Origin: Flavobacteriales bacterium
Lineage (GTDB): Bacteria; Bacteroidota; Bacteroidia; Flavobacteriales_D; Sanyastnellaceae
DNA: 39,005 bases
Assembly (NCBI GenBank): GCA_015663855.1
Contig: DQRJ01000146.1
Location: 1 to 39,005 of the forward strand
Direction: 5' to 3'
Position numbers and translations under genes: made by a program. Under the pieces are notes generated by a model. That model did not search any database and was not told where the DNA came from. It worked only from the letters and a program-made list of their open reading frames with translations. Of the stretch, positions 9,003 through 16,604 are shown piece by piece (within the stretch, counting starts at the first letter, position 1; each line of letters opens with the position of its first letter).

Positions 9003-10108
9003 TGTTTGGTTTTGACAAGTATTCCATGAATTGCAAGTACTTGTCGAATCAGACCCATCAACGGTTCTAGCAAAAGCCAGATGGCGTCTCGGCCTGGTCG
9101 ACCTACTCGAAGTAGGAATGTTCGAAAGATAACACAGCGAACGAATGAATTTATCACCACTAACACCAGAGGTATCCAAAACTTACTGTGCATAAAGTTT
9201 AACTCATGTCCAGAGCTGAAAAAGACCCATAGAACTCCTCCGTATAGCATGAAGTCAGCTAAAATCGGCACGCTCAACATCCGGATAATAGGGGGGTTAT
9301 ATCTTACCCCCGTTGTTAAATGTCTCCTCATCTGTCTCATCCATCCTCCCCATGTTTCAGGCCAAACCGAATTGCATTGTCCTTCAATCCTCACTTCAGT
9401 CTCCACCTTAAACCCGGCATTTACAATTTCTTGAACGAAAAGGTCGTCATCTCCGGATGGGATATCGTCATGACTTTTAAATCCGTCGACCGCTCTCCAG
9501 CATGATTTTGTGAAAGCGATATTTCTCCCGACCCCCATGTACGGAAATCCCGCCTCGGCCATCCCTATGTAGTTTAGGGCTATGCGTTCCGCTTCGAAAT
9601 TTTGAAAACGACCTAGTAAACCTCGACCCTTTCTAGGTAAACTCACCCCTAACTTTAAGTCGTGCGAAATCCCTAGCCCGGCCGTCATCATTTCGGCCCA
9701 ACGTTTACTAGCGGGAACGCAATCTGCATCGGTACAAAGTATTAAATCATGTTTCGCCTTTTCAATCCCGACCGTTAATGGACGCTTCTTCCCGTTCCCC
9801 CCTCGAGCTAACCTAACGACCTCGACCGACTCCTCCCTCTTAGCCCAAGCATCGAGTTTTTTCGAGCTCCCGTCTGTACTCCCGTCATCTACGAGGACGA
9901 TTTGTGGAGGGGGAGGGGTTTGGTCTAAAAGAGACGAGACCAAACCATCCACAACCTCGACTTCATTATGAAAGCAAACAACTATGCTGTAGTTCGTGGA
10001 AATGTTAGGACGAAAGAAGAGGGGCTTGCGCCAGGCACCCATATGCCAAGCCCAACCCCCTCTCAATATCAAGCCAGCAAGCGCAATAGCCGTAGCGATT
10101 TCGAACAT
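8993..10108 (-). CDS. Family 2 glycosyltransferase, membrane-associated
   Basis: YSIVVCFHNEVEVVDGLVSSLLDQ, IVLVDDGSTDGSS, LCTDADCVP; C-terminal hydrophobic segments. Confidence 0.9.
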   Translation of the reverse strand: MFEIATAIALAGLILRGGWAWHMGAWRKPLFFRPNISTNYSIVVCFHNEVEVVDGLVSSLLDQTPPPPQIVLVDDGSTDGSSKKLDAWAKREESVEVVRLARGGNGKKRPLTVGIEKAKHDLILCTDADCVPASKRWAEMMTAGLGISHDLKLGVSLPRKGRGLLGRFQNFEAERIALNYIGMAEAGFPYMGVGRNIAFTKSCWRAVDGFKSHDDIPSGDDDLFVQEIVNAGFKVETEVRIEGQCNSVWPETWGGWMRQMRRHLTTGVRYNPPIIRMLSVPILADFMLYGGVLWVFFSSGHELNFMHSKFWIPLVLVVINSFVRCVIFRTFLLRVGRPGRDAIWLLLEPLMGLIRQVLAIHGILVKTKQWK

Positions 10109-10129
10109 TTGCTGATTAGTATTTATAAA

Positions 10130-12379
10130 TTAGTGAGCTACAGTAATTCGTGTAGTCATAATTTCGTTGTTTTTGCCCATCCATGTTACAATGTATAGTC
10201 CTTCAGACCAGTTGCTTACATCTATTGAAGTCTGAGTCTCTCTGTCAAAAGAAAGATCAACCATTGTTCTTCCAGTAATGTCAGAAATGAAGACTCGACC
10301 TTCAAGTTTAGGGAAATCAATAGTCAATAAATCACTAGCTGGGTTAGGATATATAAGCCCTTCGACCTCGTATTCAACACCTTCAATTGAAGCTTCTATA
10401 GTACAGAATTGGTCTGTCTCAGAATCGCCAAACTCCCCGTCAGATATAGTGATTATATCCCCTTCTCCATCTAAGATAGCCCAGAATCCAGTTCCGTATT
10501 CACAGCAGATTCCATCACCATAATCATCGTTGATGGTGAATATGTAGCATCCCTCTTCAAGGCAAAGATCCACGAGAACTACCTCTCCGTCAGTTCCGTC
10601 ATTATATGGTCCACCAGAGTAGATTACTTGTCCTAATTGCTTTATCTCCCACGTGGTTTCAGAACCATATTCGTCGAGAGTAATTGCCAATTGGAAATCG
10701 AAAGTCTCGCCAGAGAATGTTGTGAAGCTAACTTCTGTAGAGTTGTTCAAGTTATTCTCGTCCATAACTCCGTTAGGATTGCTCACTACTACAGTTACAG
10801 TGTTTTCACCACTAATAGAAGTGAAAGGTGGGATGGTTATAGTCTCAGAGTCATACTGAGCTAAGTTTCCGTTCCAGTTAACTTGCTGAGAAGTAGTGCT
10901 GTTAATGTTGTACATAATCGTCGCAGAAGTGAGGTTTTCAGTTCCGGTGTTCATTAATACAATCTCTAAAGAGATGCTGGCCGTGCCACATAAAAGCTCC
11001 TCAGGAGCTCCTGTAATAATAACACCTGCGTCGTTAGCGTAAGAAACAGCTCCGTCAGGAAACCCATCCCAAGCTAGCATTCCAGATCCAGTTGGGTCAA
11101 GGTATTCTGCTGCTCCAAGCGTAAAGCTTTCGTTAAATCTTCCGTAGTAGTCAAGTTGTCCGTTGTTACCGTTACCAACACAAGCGGCAGCTCCACCGTA
11201 TAGTTGGCCGATGATTCTGTGGTTGTCGTCAAACAATGGTGATCCAGAAGACCCTGATTCAGTAACTCCAAGCTCCCACTGATCAATCATCCAAACAGCT
11301 GCTCCGGCTTGTGTAGAGAAATAAGGACTATCCTCTTCAAAACAAATCTTCTTCACGTCTCCAGAAGGGTGGTGTATTCCAGTTGCCGAAAGCGGTGTGT
11401 TTCCTGAAGCATCCCATCCAGCGTATTGAACGTTAAACGATGCAGGTGGTACCTCACTTAATTCTAAAAGTGCGAAGTCAGAAGCTCCGTCACCAACAAT
11501 TAGAGTGGCTCCAGAGATACTTTGGTTTGTAGGGCCGCTGTTTCCTGCACAAGTTGCGCTTTCGTGGTTGAAGTAGTAAAGCCATGATCCAGGGTTCCCT
11601 AAGCAGTGGTTTGCTGTAAGGAAATACGGTGTTCCGTCGTTCAGTGTGTTGTTAATCAAAGCTCCTGTGCAAACAGCGAATCCACCTTGCACGATTAATG
11701 CAACGCTTCTTTTTTCTGTAGCCCAAAGTGCTCCTTCCGGACAGTTTACATTGATGTTACAATCTCCAGAATTTCCAAATGGACCTCTCTGTGCTGCGGC
11801 CGTACTTTCAGGATGTAAAAGCAAGCGACGGTATCCGTAAACGATTTGATCGATAGCTATTGCAGAGGTGAATCCCCAAGATGTAGGTTGGTGTAACTCA
11901 ACAATAACCTCTGATCCAGTCAGGATTCCTGTCGCTAACCCGCCCCAGTCTTTCTTGCTGCGGTGGTCGAACCTCCCGATGAATTGGTGGCTGTCTTTAG
12001 ACCAAACAAACAAATAAGCTCCCTTCTCCAAATTAAATTCAGAAAAGCGTACTGATACCGAGATAGCAGAAGGGCACTCAATAGCGAGACGCCAAACATT
12101 CTCCTCATCCTCGATGGTCCAGAATCCGTTTGTCGATGTTGTGTAGTTAACCTCATTCTCTACTCCAAACCTCCAAGGAACTTCCTTTATTTGGTCAGTA
12201 ACGGCGTCAGCTTGATCGAGCAGGGCGCGATCAATAGCAGGCATTACTACTTTAGTGTTTGAGAGTGTTTCTTGGTTTACAAGGAATGACGGTGTTCCGC
12301 CGTAGTTTATTTGGGCTATGGTAGCAGAACAAAGTGCCATACTGAAGAGCATAGCAAAGGCTGAGTAAAATTTACGCAT
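10130..12379 (-). CDS. Secreted trypsin-like serine protease with CARDB-like region and T9SS type A sorting domain
   Basis: Signal peptide; CTGALINN...YFLTANHCLG (His), ASDFALLEL (Asp), ESGSSGSPLFDDNHRIIGQLYGG (Ser); C-terminal YPNPASDLLTIDFP...GLYIVTW. Confidence 0.88.
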   Translation of the reverse strand: MRKFYSAFAMLFSMALCSATIAQINYGGTPSFLVNQETLSNTKVVMPAIDRALLDQADAVTDQIKEVPWRFGVENEVNYTTSTNGFWTIEDEENVWRLAIECPSAISVSVRFSEFNLEKGAYLFVWSKDSHQFIGRFDHRSKKDWGGLATGILTGSEVIVELHQPTSWGFTSAIAIDQIVYGYRRLLLHPESTAAAQRGPFGNSGDCNINVNCPEGALWATEKRSVALIVQGGFAVCTGALINNTLNDGTPYFLTANHCLGNPGSWLYYFNHESATCAGNSGPTNQSISGATLIVGDGASDFALLELSEVPPASFNVQYAGWDASGNTPLSATGIHHPSGDVKKICFEEDSPYFSTQAGAAVWMIDQWELGVTESGSSGSPLFDDNHRIIGQLYGGAAACVGNGNNGQLDYYGRFNESFTLGAAEYLDPTGSGMLAWDGFPDGAVSYANDAGVIITGAPEELLCGTASISLEIVLMNTGTENLTSATIMYNINSTTSQQVNWNGNLAQYDSETITIPPFTSISGENTVTVVVSNPNGVMDENNLNNSTEVSFTTFSGETFDFQLAITLDEYGSETTWEIKQLGQVIYSGGPYNDGTDGEVVLVDLCLEEGCYIFTINDDYGDGICCEYGTGFWAILDGEGDIITISDGEFGDSETDQFCTIEASIEGVEYEVEGLIYPNPASDLLTIDFPKLEGRVFISDITGRTMVDLSFDRETQTSIDVSNWSEGLYIVTWMGKNNEIMTTRITVAH

Positions 12380-12386
12380 GTTGGTT

Positions 12387-12836
12387 TCAATAACTGTAAT
12401 TAATATGTTGGGGCCAATTTTCTAAAATCAATACTGTAATCCCGTCAGGTGTGCCGCGAAATGAGCTCAAGTCGAATTTAATTTCTTCTTGAATCAAAGA
12501 GCGGCAGGGGTCATTGTCGGAACGATGTGAAATGCGAATAGGTTGCTTGGGGGGTAGGCTTTTCATCAAAAACCCCGCGGTTTCTATCTCAAACTCGTGG
12601 TTACCACAACCTCCTGAATACTGAACAGTTGCGATTAATGTGTCTCCCTCAACTTTTATGTCTATAAACGTAAAACTCGCCTTGCTAATTTGAGGGCTTA
12701 CCATTTCTTCTGTCGACACGCTCTCTACCTCGTCAGTAATAGATGCATCGGTAAGCTCATAAGTTCGACAGTTCGTTAAAGCGAGTGATCCTATTATAAA
12801 ACTCCCGAAAACCATTACCGAAAGAAAAAATTTCAT
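12387..12836 (-). CDS. Putative exported/lipoprotein-like hypothetical protein
   Basis: N-terminal hydrophobic segment ending LALTNC; YSGGCGNHEFEIE...DPCRSLIQEEIKFDL. Confidence 0.6.
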   Translation of the reverse strand: MKFFLSVMVFGSFIIGSLALTNCRTYELTDASITDEVESVSTEEMVSPQISKASFTFIDIKVEGDTLIATVQYSGGCGNHEFEIETAGFLMKSLPPKQPIRISHRSDNDPCRSLIQEEIKFDLSSFRGTPDGITVLILENWPQHINYSY

Positions 12837-12865
12837 GTCGCAATTTACCCTTTCAGTTTTAAAAG

Positions 12866-14884
12866 CTATCCTCGAACCTCTAAAAGATTCATAATTACAA
12901 AGTATTCGTCTCTTAATCTAGCCGCCTCCATAAAGTCCGTGTTCTTTGCGGCCTTGTCCATTGCCTTTTTCGTTCTCTCTGCTAGTGATTTTAGTTGGTC
13001 GTTAGACATAGAGAGAAGGACGGGGTCGTTGCTAGGAGTGAGGCTTTGTTGCCCTGGTTCGGCGGCAATATGTGTAGGACGATTTTTAAGAAGGTCGTTT
13101 TTCGCTCCGGTCGATCTTTTAATCTGTCGAGGTTCAAGTCCGTGCTCCTTATTATAGATCTTTTGTTTTTCTCTTCTTCGGGCCGTTTCGTCTATGGTCA
13201 GCCCCATACTGTTAGTGATTTTATCGGCATACATTATCACACGTCCATTAATATTTCGGGCCGCTCGACCTGCGGTTTGGGTTAAAGAACGGACACTCCT
13301 TAAAAAGCCCTCTTTATCAGCATCCATAATTGCCACAAGAGATACTTCGGGAAGATCCAGCCCCTCCCTGAGCAAATTCACCCCTACCAAAACATCAAAT
13401 ACCCCATCGCGCAAATCCTGAAGTATGCTCACTCTGTCAAGAGTTTTCACGTCAGAGTGGATGTATCGAGTTGCAATATCCAGTCTATCCAAGTATTTGG
13501 TTAATTCCTCGGCCATCCTTTTCGTGAGAGTGGTGACAAGAGTCCTATCACCCATTTCGATGACCTTTTTGATCTCTTCCACAAGATTATCCACCTGGTG
13601 CGTACACGGCCTCACCTCAATAGGAGGGTCAAGAAGCCCCGTCGGACGAATAACCTGCTCTACAATTATTCCTTCACTTCTCTCTAGTTCCAAATCCGCT
13701 GGTGTCGCGCTCACATAAATCGCTTGATTGAGCATCCCTGTAAACTCATCTGCCGTTAACGGTCTGTTGTCTAAAGCGGACGGTAATCGGAACCCGTGCT
13801 CCACGAGATTTGTTTTGCGAGATCTATCCCCTCCGAACATCGCTCCAACTTGAGGTAGAGTGACGTGACTTTCATCCACAACCAGCAAGAAATCGTCGTC
13901 GAAATAATCTAAAAGGCAGAAAGGTCTTTCGCCGGGATTCCTTTTGTCAAAGTATCTAGAGTAATTCTCAATTCCCGAACAATACCCTAATTCCTTAATC
14001 ATCTCCAAGTCGTAAAGCGTTCGCTCTTCGAGTCGTTTCGCTTCTAAAAACCGTCCGTTTTTGGTGAAATACTCCTTCTGTACTTCTAAATCTTGCTGTA
14101 TAGACCAAACCGATTCGTTTGTGTTGTCCTTGCTGCTCACGAATAAATTTGCCGGATAAACCAAATATTTTTCAAAGTCGTGCAATCTCTGACCTTTCTC
14201 CGGTTCTATAGTGTGGAGGGATTCAATCTCATCGCCCCAAAATGATATTCTTAAAGCGTAGTCTGCATAAGCCAGGAACACGTCGATAGTATCTCCTTGT
14301 ACTCTGAACGTACCTCTCGTAAGTTCGAGCTGAGTCCTACTGTATAAGCTCGAAACTAACCTGTGTAATAACGCGTTCCTCGTGATTTTCATGCCCTTTT
14401 CTAAGGTGATTACACTTTTATGAAACTCGACAGGATTCCCTATTCCGTAAATACAACTAATACTAGCCACAACAATTACGTCGCGCCTTCCGCTCAGAAG
14501 AGCCGATGTCGCGCTCAACCTTAACTTCTCGATTTCCTCGTTAATTTGAAGGTCCTTCTCGATATACGTGTTCGACGATGGTAGGAACGCTTCTGGCTGG
14601 TAGTAATCGTAATAACTCACGAAATACTCAACGAGATTGTTAGGGAAAAACGATTTAAACTCGCTAAAAAGCTGAGCGGCCAAAGTCTTATTGTGAGACA
14701 GAACTAATGTCGGTCTTTGCGTTTCCGCAATCATATTCGCCACGGTGAAAGTCTTTCCCGATCCGGTAACTCCGAGTAGCACTTGATGTTTAGTCCCACT
14801 TTCTACACCATCGACGAGTTGCTTAATCGCTTCGGGTTGATCCCCTTGGGGAGTGTAGTCGCTTATGAGTTCGAATTCAGGCAT
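12866..14884 (-). CDS. uvrB: Excinuclease ABC subunit B
   Basis: PQGDQPEAIKQLVDG, LLGVTGSGKTFT, ATPADLELERSEGIIVEQVIRPTGLLDPPIEVRP, GVNLLREGLDLPEVSLVAIMDADKEGFLRS. Start set to MPEFELISDYTPQ. Confidence 0.97.
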   Translation of the reverse strand: MPEFELISDYTPQGDQPEAIKQLVDGVESGTKHQVLLGVTGSGKTFTVANMIAETQRPTLVLSHNKTLAAQLFSEFKSFFPNNLVEYFVSYYDYYQPEAFLPSSNTYIEKDLQINEEIEKLRLSATSALLSGRRDVIVVASISCIYGIGNPVEFHKSVITLEKGMKITRNALLHRLVSSLYSRTQLELTRGTFRVQGDTIDVFLAYADYALRISFWGDEIESLHTIEPEKGQRLHDFEKYLVYPANLFVSSKDNTNESVWSIQQDLEVQKEYFTKNGRFLEAKRLEERTLYDLEMIKELGYCSGIENYSRYFDKRNPGERPFCLLDYFDDDFLLVVDESHVTLPQVGAMFGGDRSRKTNLVEHGFRLPSALDNRPLTADEFTGMLNQAIYVSATPADLELERSEGIIVEQVIRPTGLLDPPIEVRPCTHQVDNLVEEIKKVIEMGDRTLVTTLTKRMAEELTKYLDRLDIATRYIHSDVKTLDRVSILQDLRDGVFDVLVGVNLLREGLDLPEVSLVAIMDADKEGFLRSVRSLTQTAGRAARNINGRVIMYADKITNSMGLTIDETARRREKQKIYNKEHGLEPRQIKRSTGAKNDLLKNRPTHIAAEPGQQSLTPSNDPVLLSMSNDQLKSLAERTKKAMDKAAKNTDFMEAARLRDEYFVIMNLLEVRG

Positions 14885-14938
14885 TTCACTTGTAAGGTTG
14901 TAAATATAGTACTCAAGACAACGAAACTTGGGCACAAA

Positions 14939-14968
14939 AAAAGACCCACATAATGCAGGTCTTTCTTA
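14939..14968 (-). terminator. Intrinsic terminator of the rpsF-rpsR-rplI operon
   Basis: AAAGACC...GGTCTTT perfect stem; followed by a T tract when read on the minus strand. Confidence 0.75.
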
Positions 14969-14988
14969 TAATATATTCGGTACAAAAT

Positions 14989-15435
14989 TTATTCTGCAAC
15001 TACGTCAAACTTAACTGTAGCAACTGAGTCTTTGTAAACTTTCACTTTCGCTTCGTAAGAACCGAGTTCTTTAATCGCTTCGTCAGATAATGTTATCTGC
15101 TTGCGCTCGATGTCGTATCCCGCTGCTTGAATCGCTTCAGCAAGTTGAATGTTGTTCACAGAGCCGAAAATCTTTCCAGTCTCTCCAGCTTTAGCGCCAA
15201 TTTTAACCGTCAGCTTGTTAAGTGCATCAACGATTCCTTGTGCAGCTTCAAGAGCTTTAGCAGCTTTATGAGATTGCTGACGAATTACTTCAGCGAGAAC
15301 TTTACGAGCTGATTCGGTTGCAACTATAGCTTTTCCTTGTGGAATAAGAAAATTGCGAGCGTATCCAGTCTTTACTTTAACAATGTCGTTCTTATGACCA
15401 ACTTTGTTTACGTCTTGTTTAAGGATAATTTCCAT
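14989..15435 (-). CDS. rplI: 50S ribosomal protein L9
   Basis: MEIILKQDVNKVGHKNDIVKVKTGYARNFLIPQGKAI. Confidence 0.97.
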   Translation of the reverse strand: MEIILKQDVNKVGHKNDIVKVKTGYARNFLIPQGKAIVATESARKVLAEVIRQQSHKAAKALEAAQGIVDALNKLTVKIGAKAGETGKIFGSVNNIQLAEAIQAAGYDIERKQITLSDEAIKELGSYEAKVKVYKDSVATVKFDVVAE

Positions 15436-15446
15436 GTCGTTTTTAC

Positions 15447-15710
15447 TTAGTGGAGGTTATCAGCTACGTAAGGCATCAATGCTAGGTGACGGGCTTTTTT
15501 AATTGCCTGTGAAGCCTTTCGTTGGTACTTTAAGCTAGTTCCGGTTAGACGACGTGGTAAAATTTTACCTTGAGGGTTGCAAAGCATTAAAAGGAAATCT
15601 CCGTCCTTATAATCGATGTACTTAAATCCTTTTTTAAGAAAACGACAATAGCGATCAGCTTTTGTGTCGATATCAATAGACTTTAGGTAGCGTACTTTTT
15701 TATCTGCCAT
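15447..15710 (-). CDS. rpsR: 30S ribosomal protein S18
   Basis: KILPRRLTGTSLKYQRKASQAIKKARHLALMPYV. Confidence 0.96.
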   Translation of the reverse strand: MADKKVRYLKSIDIDTKADRYCRFLKKGFKYIDYKDGDFLLMLCNPQGKILPRRLTGTSLKYQRKASQAIKKARHLALMPYVADNLH

Positions 15711-15722
15711 GATTTCAGTGCT

Positions 15723-16460
15723 TTATGCTTTTGCTTCAGTTTTAGATCCATCTTCCTCAGTAGTAGGAGCGTCAGCATCCTTCGGTGCATCATCAGCTTT
15801 AGGAGCGTCAGCATCCTTCGGTGCATCATCAGCTTTAGGAGCTTCAGCATCCTTCGGTGCATCATCAGCTTTAGGAGCTTCAACATCCTTCGGGGCATCA
15901 TCAGCTTTAGGAGCTTCAACATCCTTCGGTGCATCGTCAGCTTTAGGAGCTTCAACATCCTTCGGTGCATCATCAGCTTTAGGAGCTTCAGCAGCCTTCG
16001 GTGCATCATCAGCTTTAGGAGCTTCAGCAGCCTTCGGTTTGACAGCAGCCTTCGGTTTGACAGCAGCTTTCGGTGCATCAGCTTTTTTAGCTGGTGTCTC
16101 TACAACTACTTCAGCTTTAGGCTCAGCTTTGCGGTTAGACTTGTCGCGGCGAGATTCCGCGTAGGCAATGTGGTGTTTATCCATAGCGGTTGTGAGGAAT
16201 CTTAAGATTCTCTCGTCGCGACGGAATTCAGTTTCGAAAGGTAAGACAGCAGTTCCTTCAGCTTCCCACTCAATCAGATGATAGAAGCCTGTAGACTTCT
16301 TCTGGATTGGGTAAGCGAGTTTTCTGAGTCCCCATGCATCCTCATGGATTGTTTTTCCTCCATTCTTGAGGATGTTAGCACGGTACTTCTCTACTGTTTC
16401 CGCCACCTGCTCAGCAGATAACACGGGAGTCATAATGAAAACAGTTTCGTAACGATTCAT
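15723..16460 (-). CDS. rpsF: 30S ribosomal protein S6 with long repetitive C-terminal extension
   Basis: MNRYETVFIMTPVLSAEQVAETVEKY...EDAWGLRKLAYPIQKKSTGFYHLIEWEA...DERILRFLTTAMDKHHIAYAESRR, then an A/P/K/D/E-rich tail. Confidence 0.95.
   Translation of the reverse strand: MNRYETVFIMTPVLSAEQVAETVEKYRANILKNGGKTIHEDAWGLRKLAYPIQKKSTGFYHLIEWEAEGTAVLPFETEFRRDERILRFLTTAMDKHHIAYAESRRDKSNRKAEPKAEVVVETPAKKADAPKAAVKPKAAVKPKAAEAPKADDAPKAAEAPKADDAPKDVEAPKADDAPKDVEAPKADDAPKDVEAPKADDAPKDAEAPKADDAPKDADAPKADDAPKDADAPTTEEDGSKTEAKA
15777..16028 (-). repeat. Seven in-frame 36-bp tandem repeats encoding [AV][ED]APKADDAPK[AD]
   Basis: Units at S6 residues 145-228, read directly from the sequence; near-identical DNA units (gcttcaacatccttcggtgcatcatcagctttagga). 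Confidence 0.97.
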
Positions 16461-16486
16461 AGATCAATTAATTTAAAATTGGGGCG

Positions 16487-16517
16487 CAAAAGTACGTTAG
16501 ATATAAAGGAAACACAA
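16487..16517 (-). promoter_or_regulatory. Bacteroidota-type promoter for rpsF-rpsR-rplI
   Basis: On the minus strand TTG-N20-TACTTTTG matches the TTG / TAnnTTTG -33/-7 pattern; about 27 bp upstream of the rpsF ATG. Confidence 0.7.
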
Positions 16518-16604
16518 AGGATTTCGTATAAAACATAACTAACAGTATAAAGAATGTGCAAAACTACTCTTGTTCTGTCAACTCATGCCCCCGATATTCG
16601 CAGT

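Noticed and set aside
8394-9179. Long form of the sigma factor (start at 9179)
   Set aside because: The first 59 residues overlap the glycosyltransferase CDS and have no sigma motifs; the start at 9002 fits the family.
15683-16078. Minus-strand 131-aa ORF of RRMLKLLKLMMH repeats
   Set aside because: Alternate-frame reading of the rpsF repeat, overlapping rpsF and rpsR.
15709-16164. Plus-strand 151-aa ORF of SFGASSALGA repeats
   Set aside because: Shadow ORF of the rpsF 36-bp repeat on the opposite strand; its periodicity is inherited from the real S6 tail.
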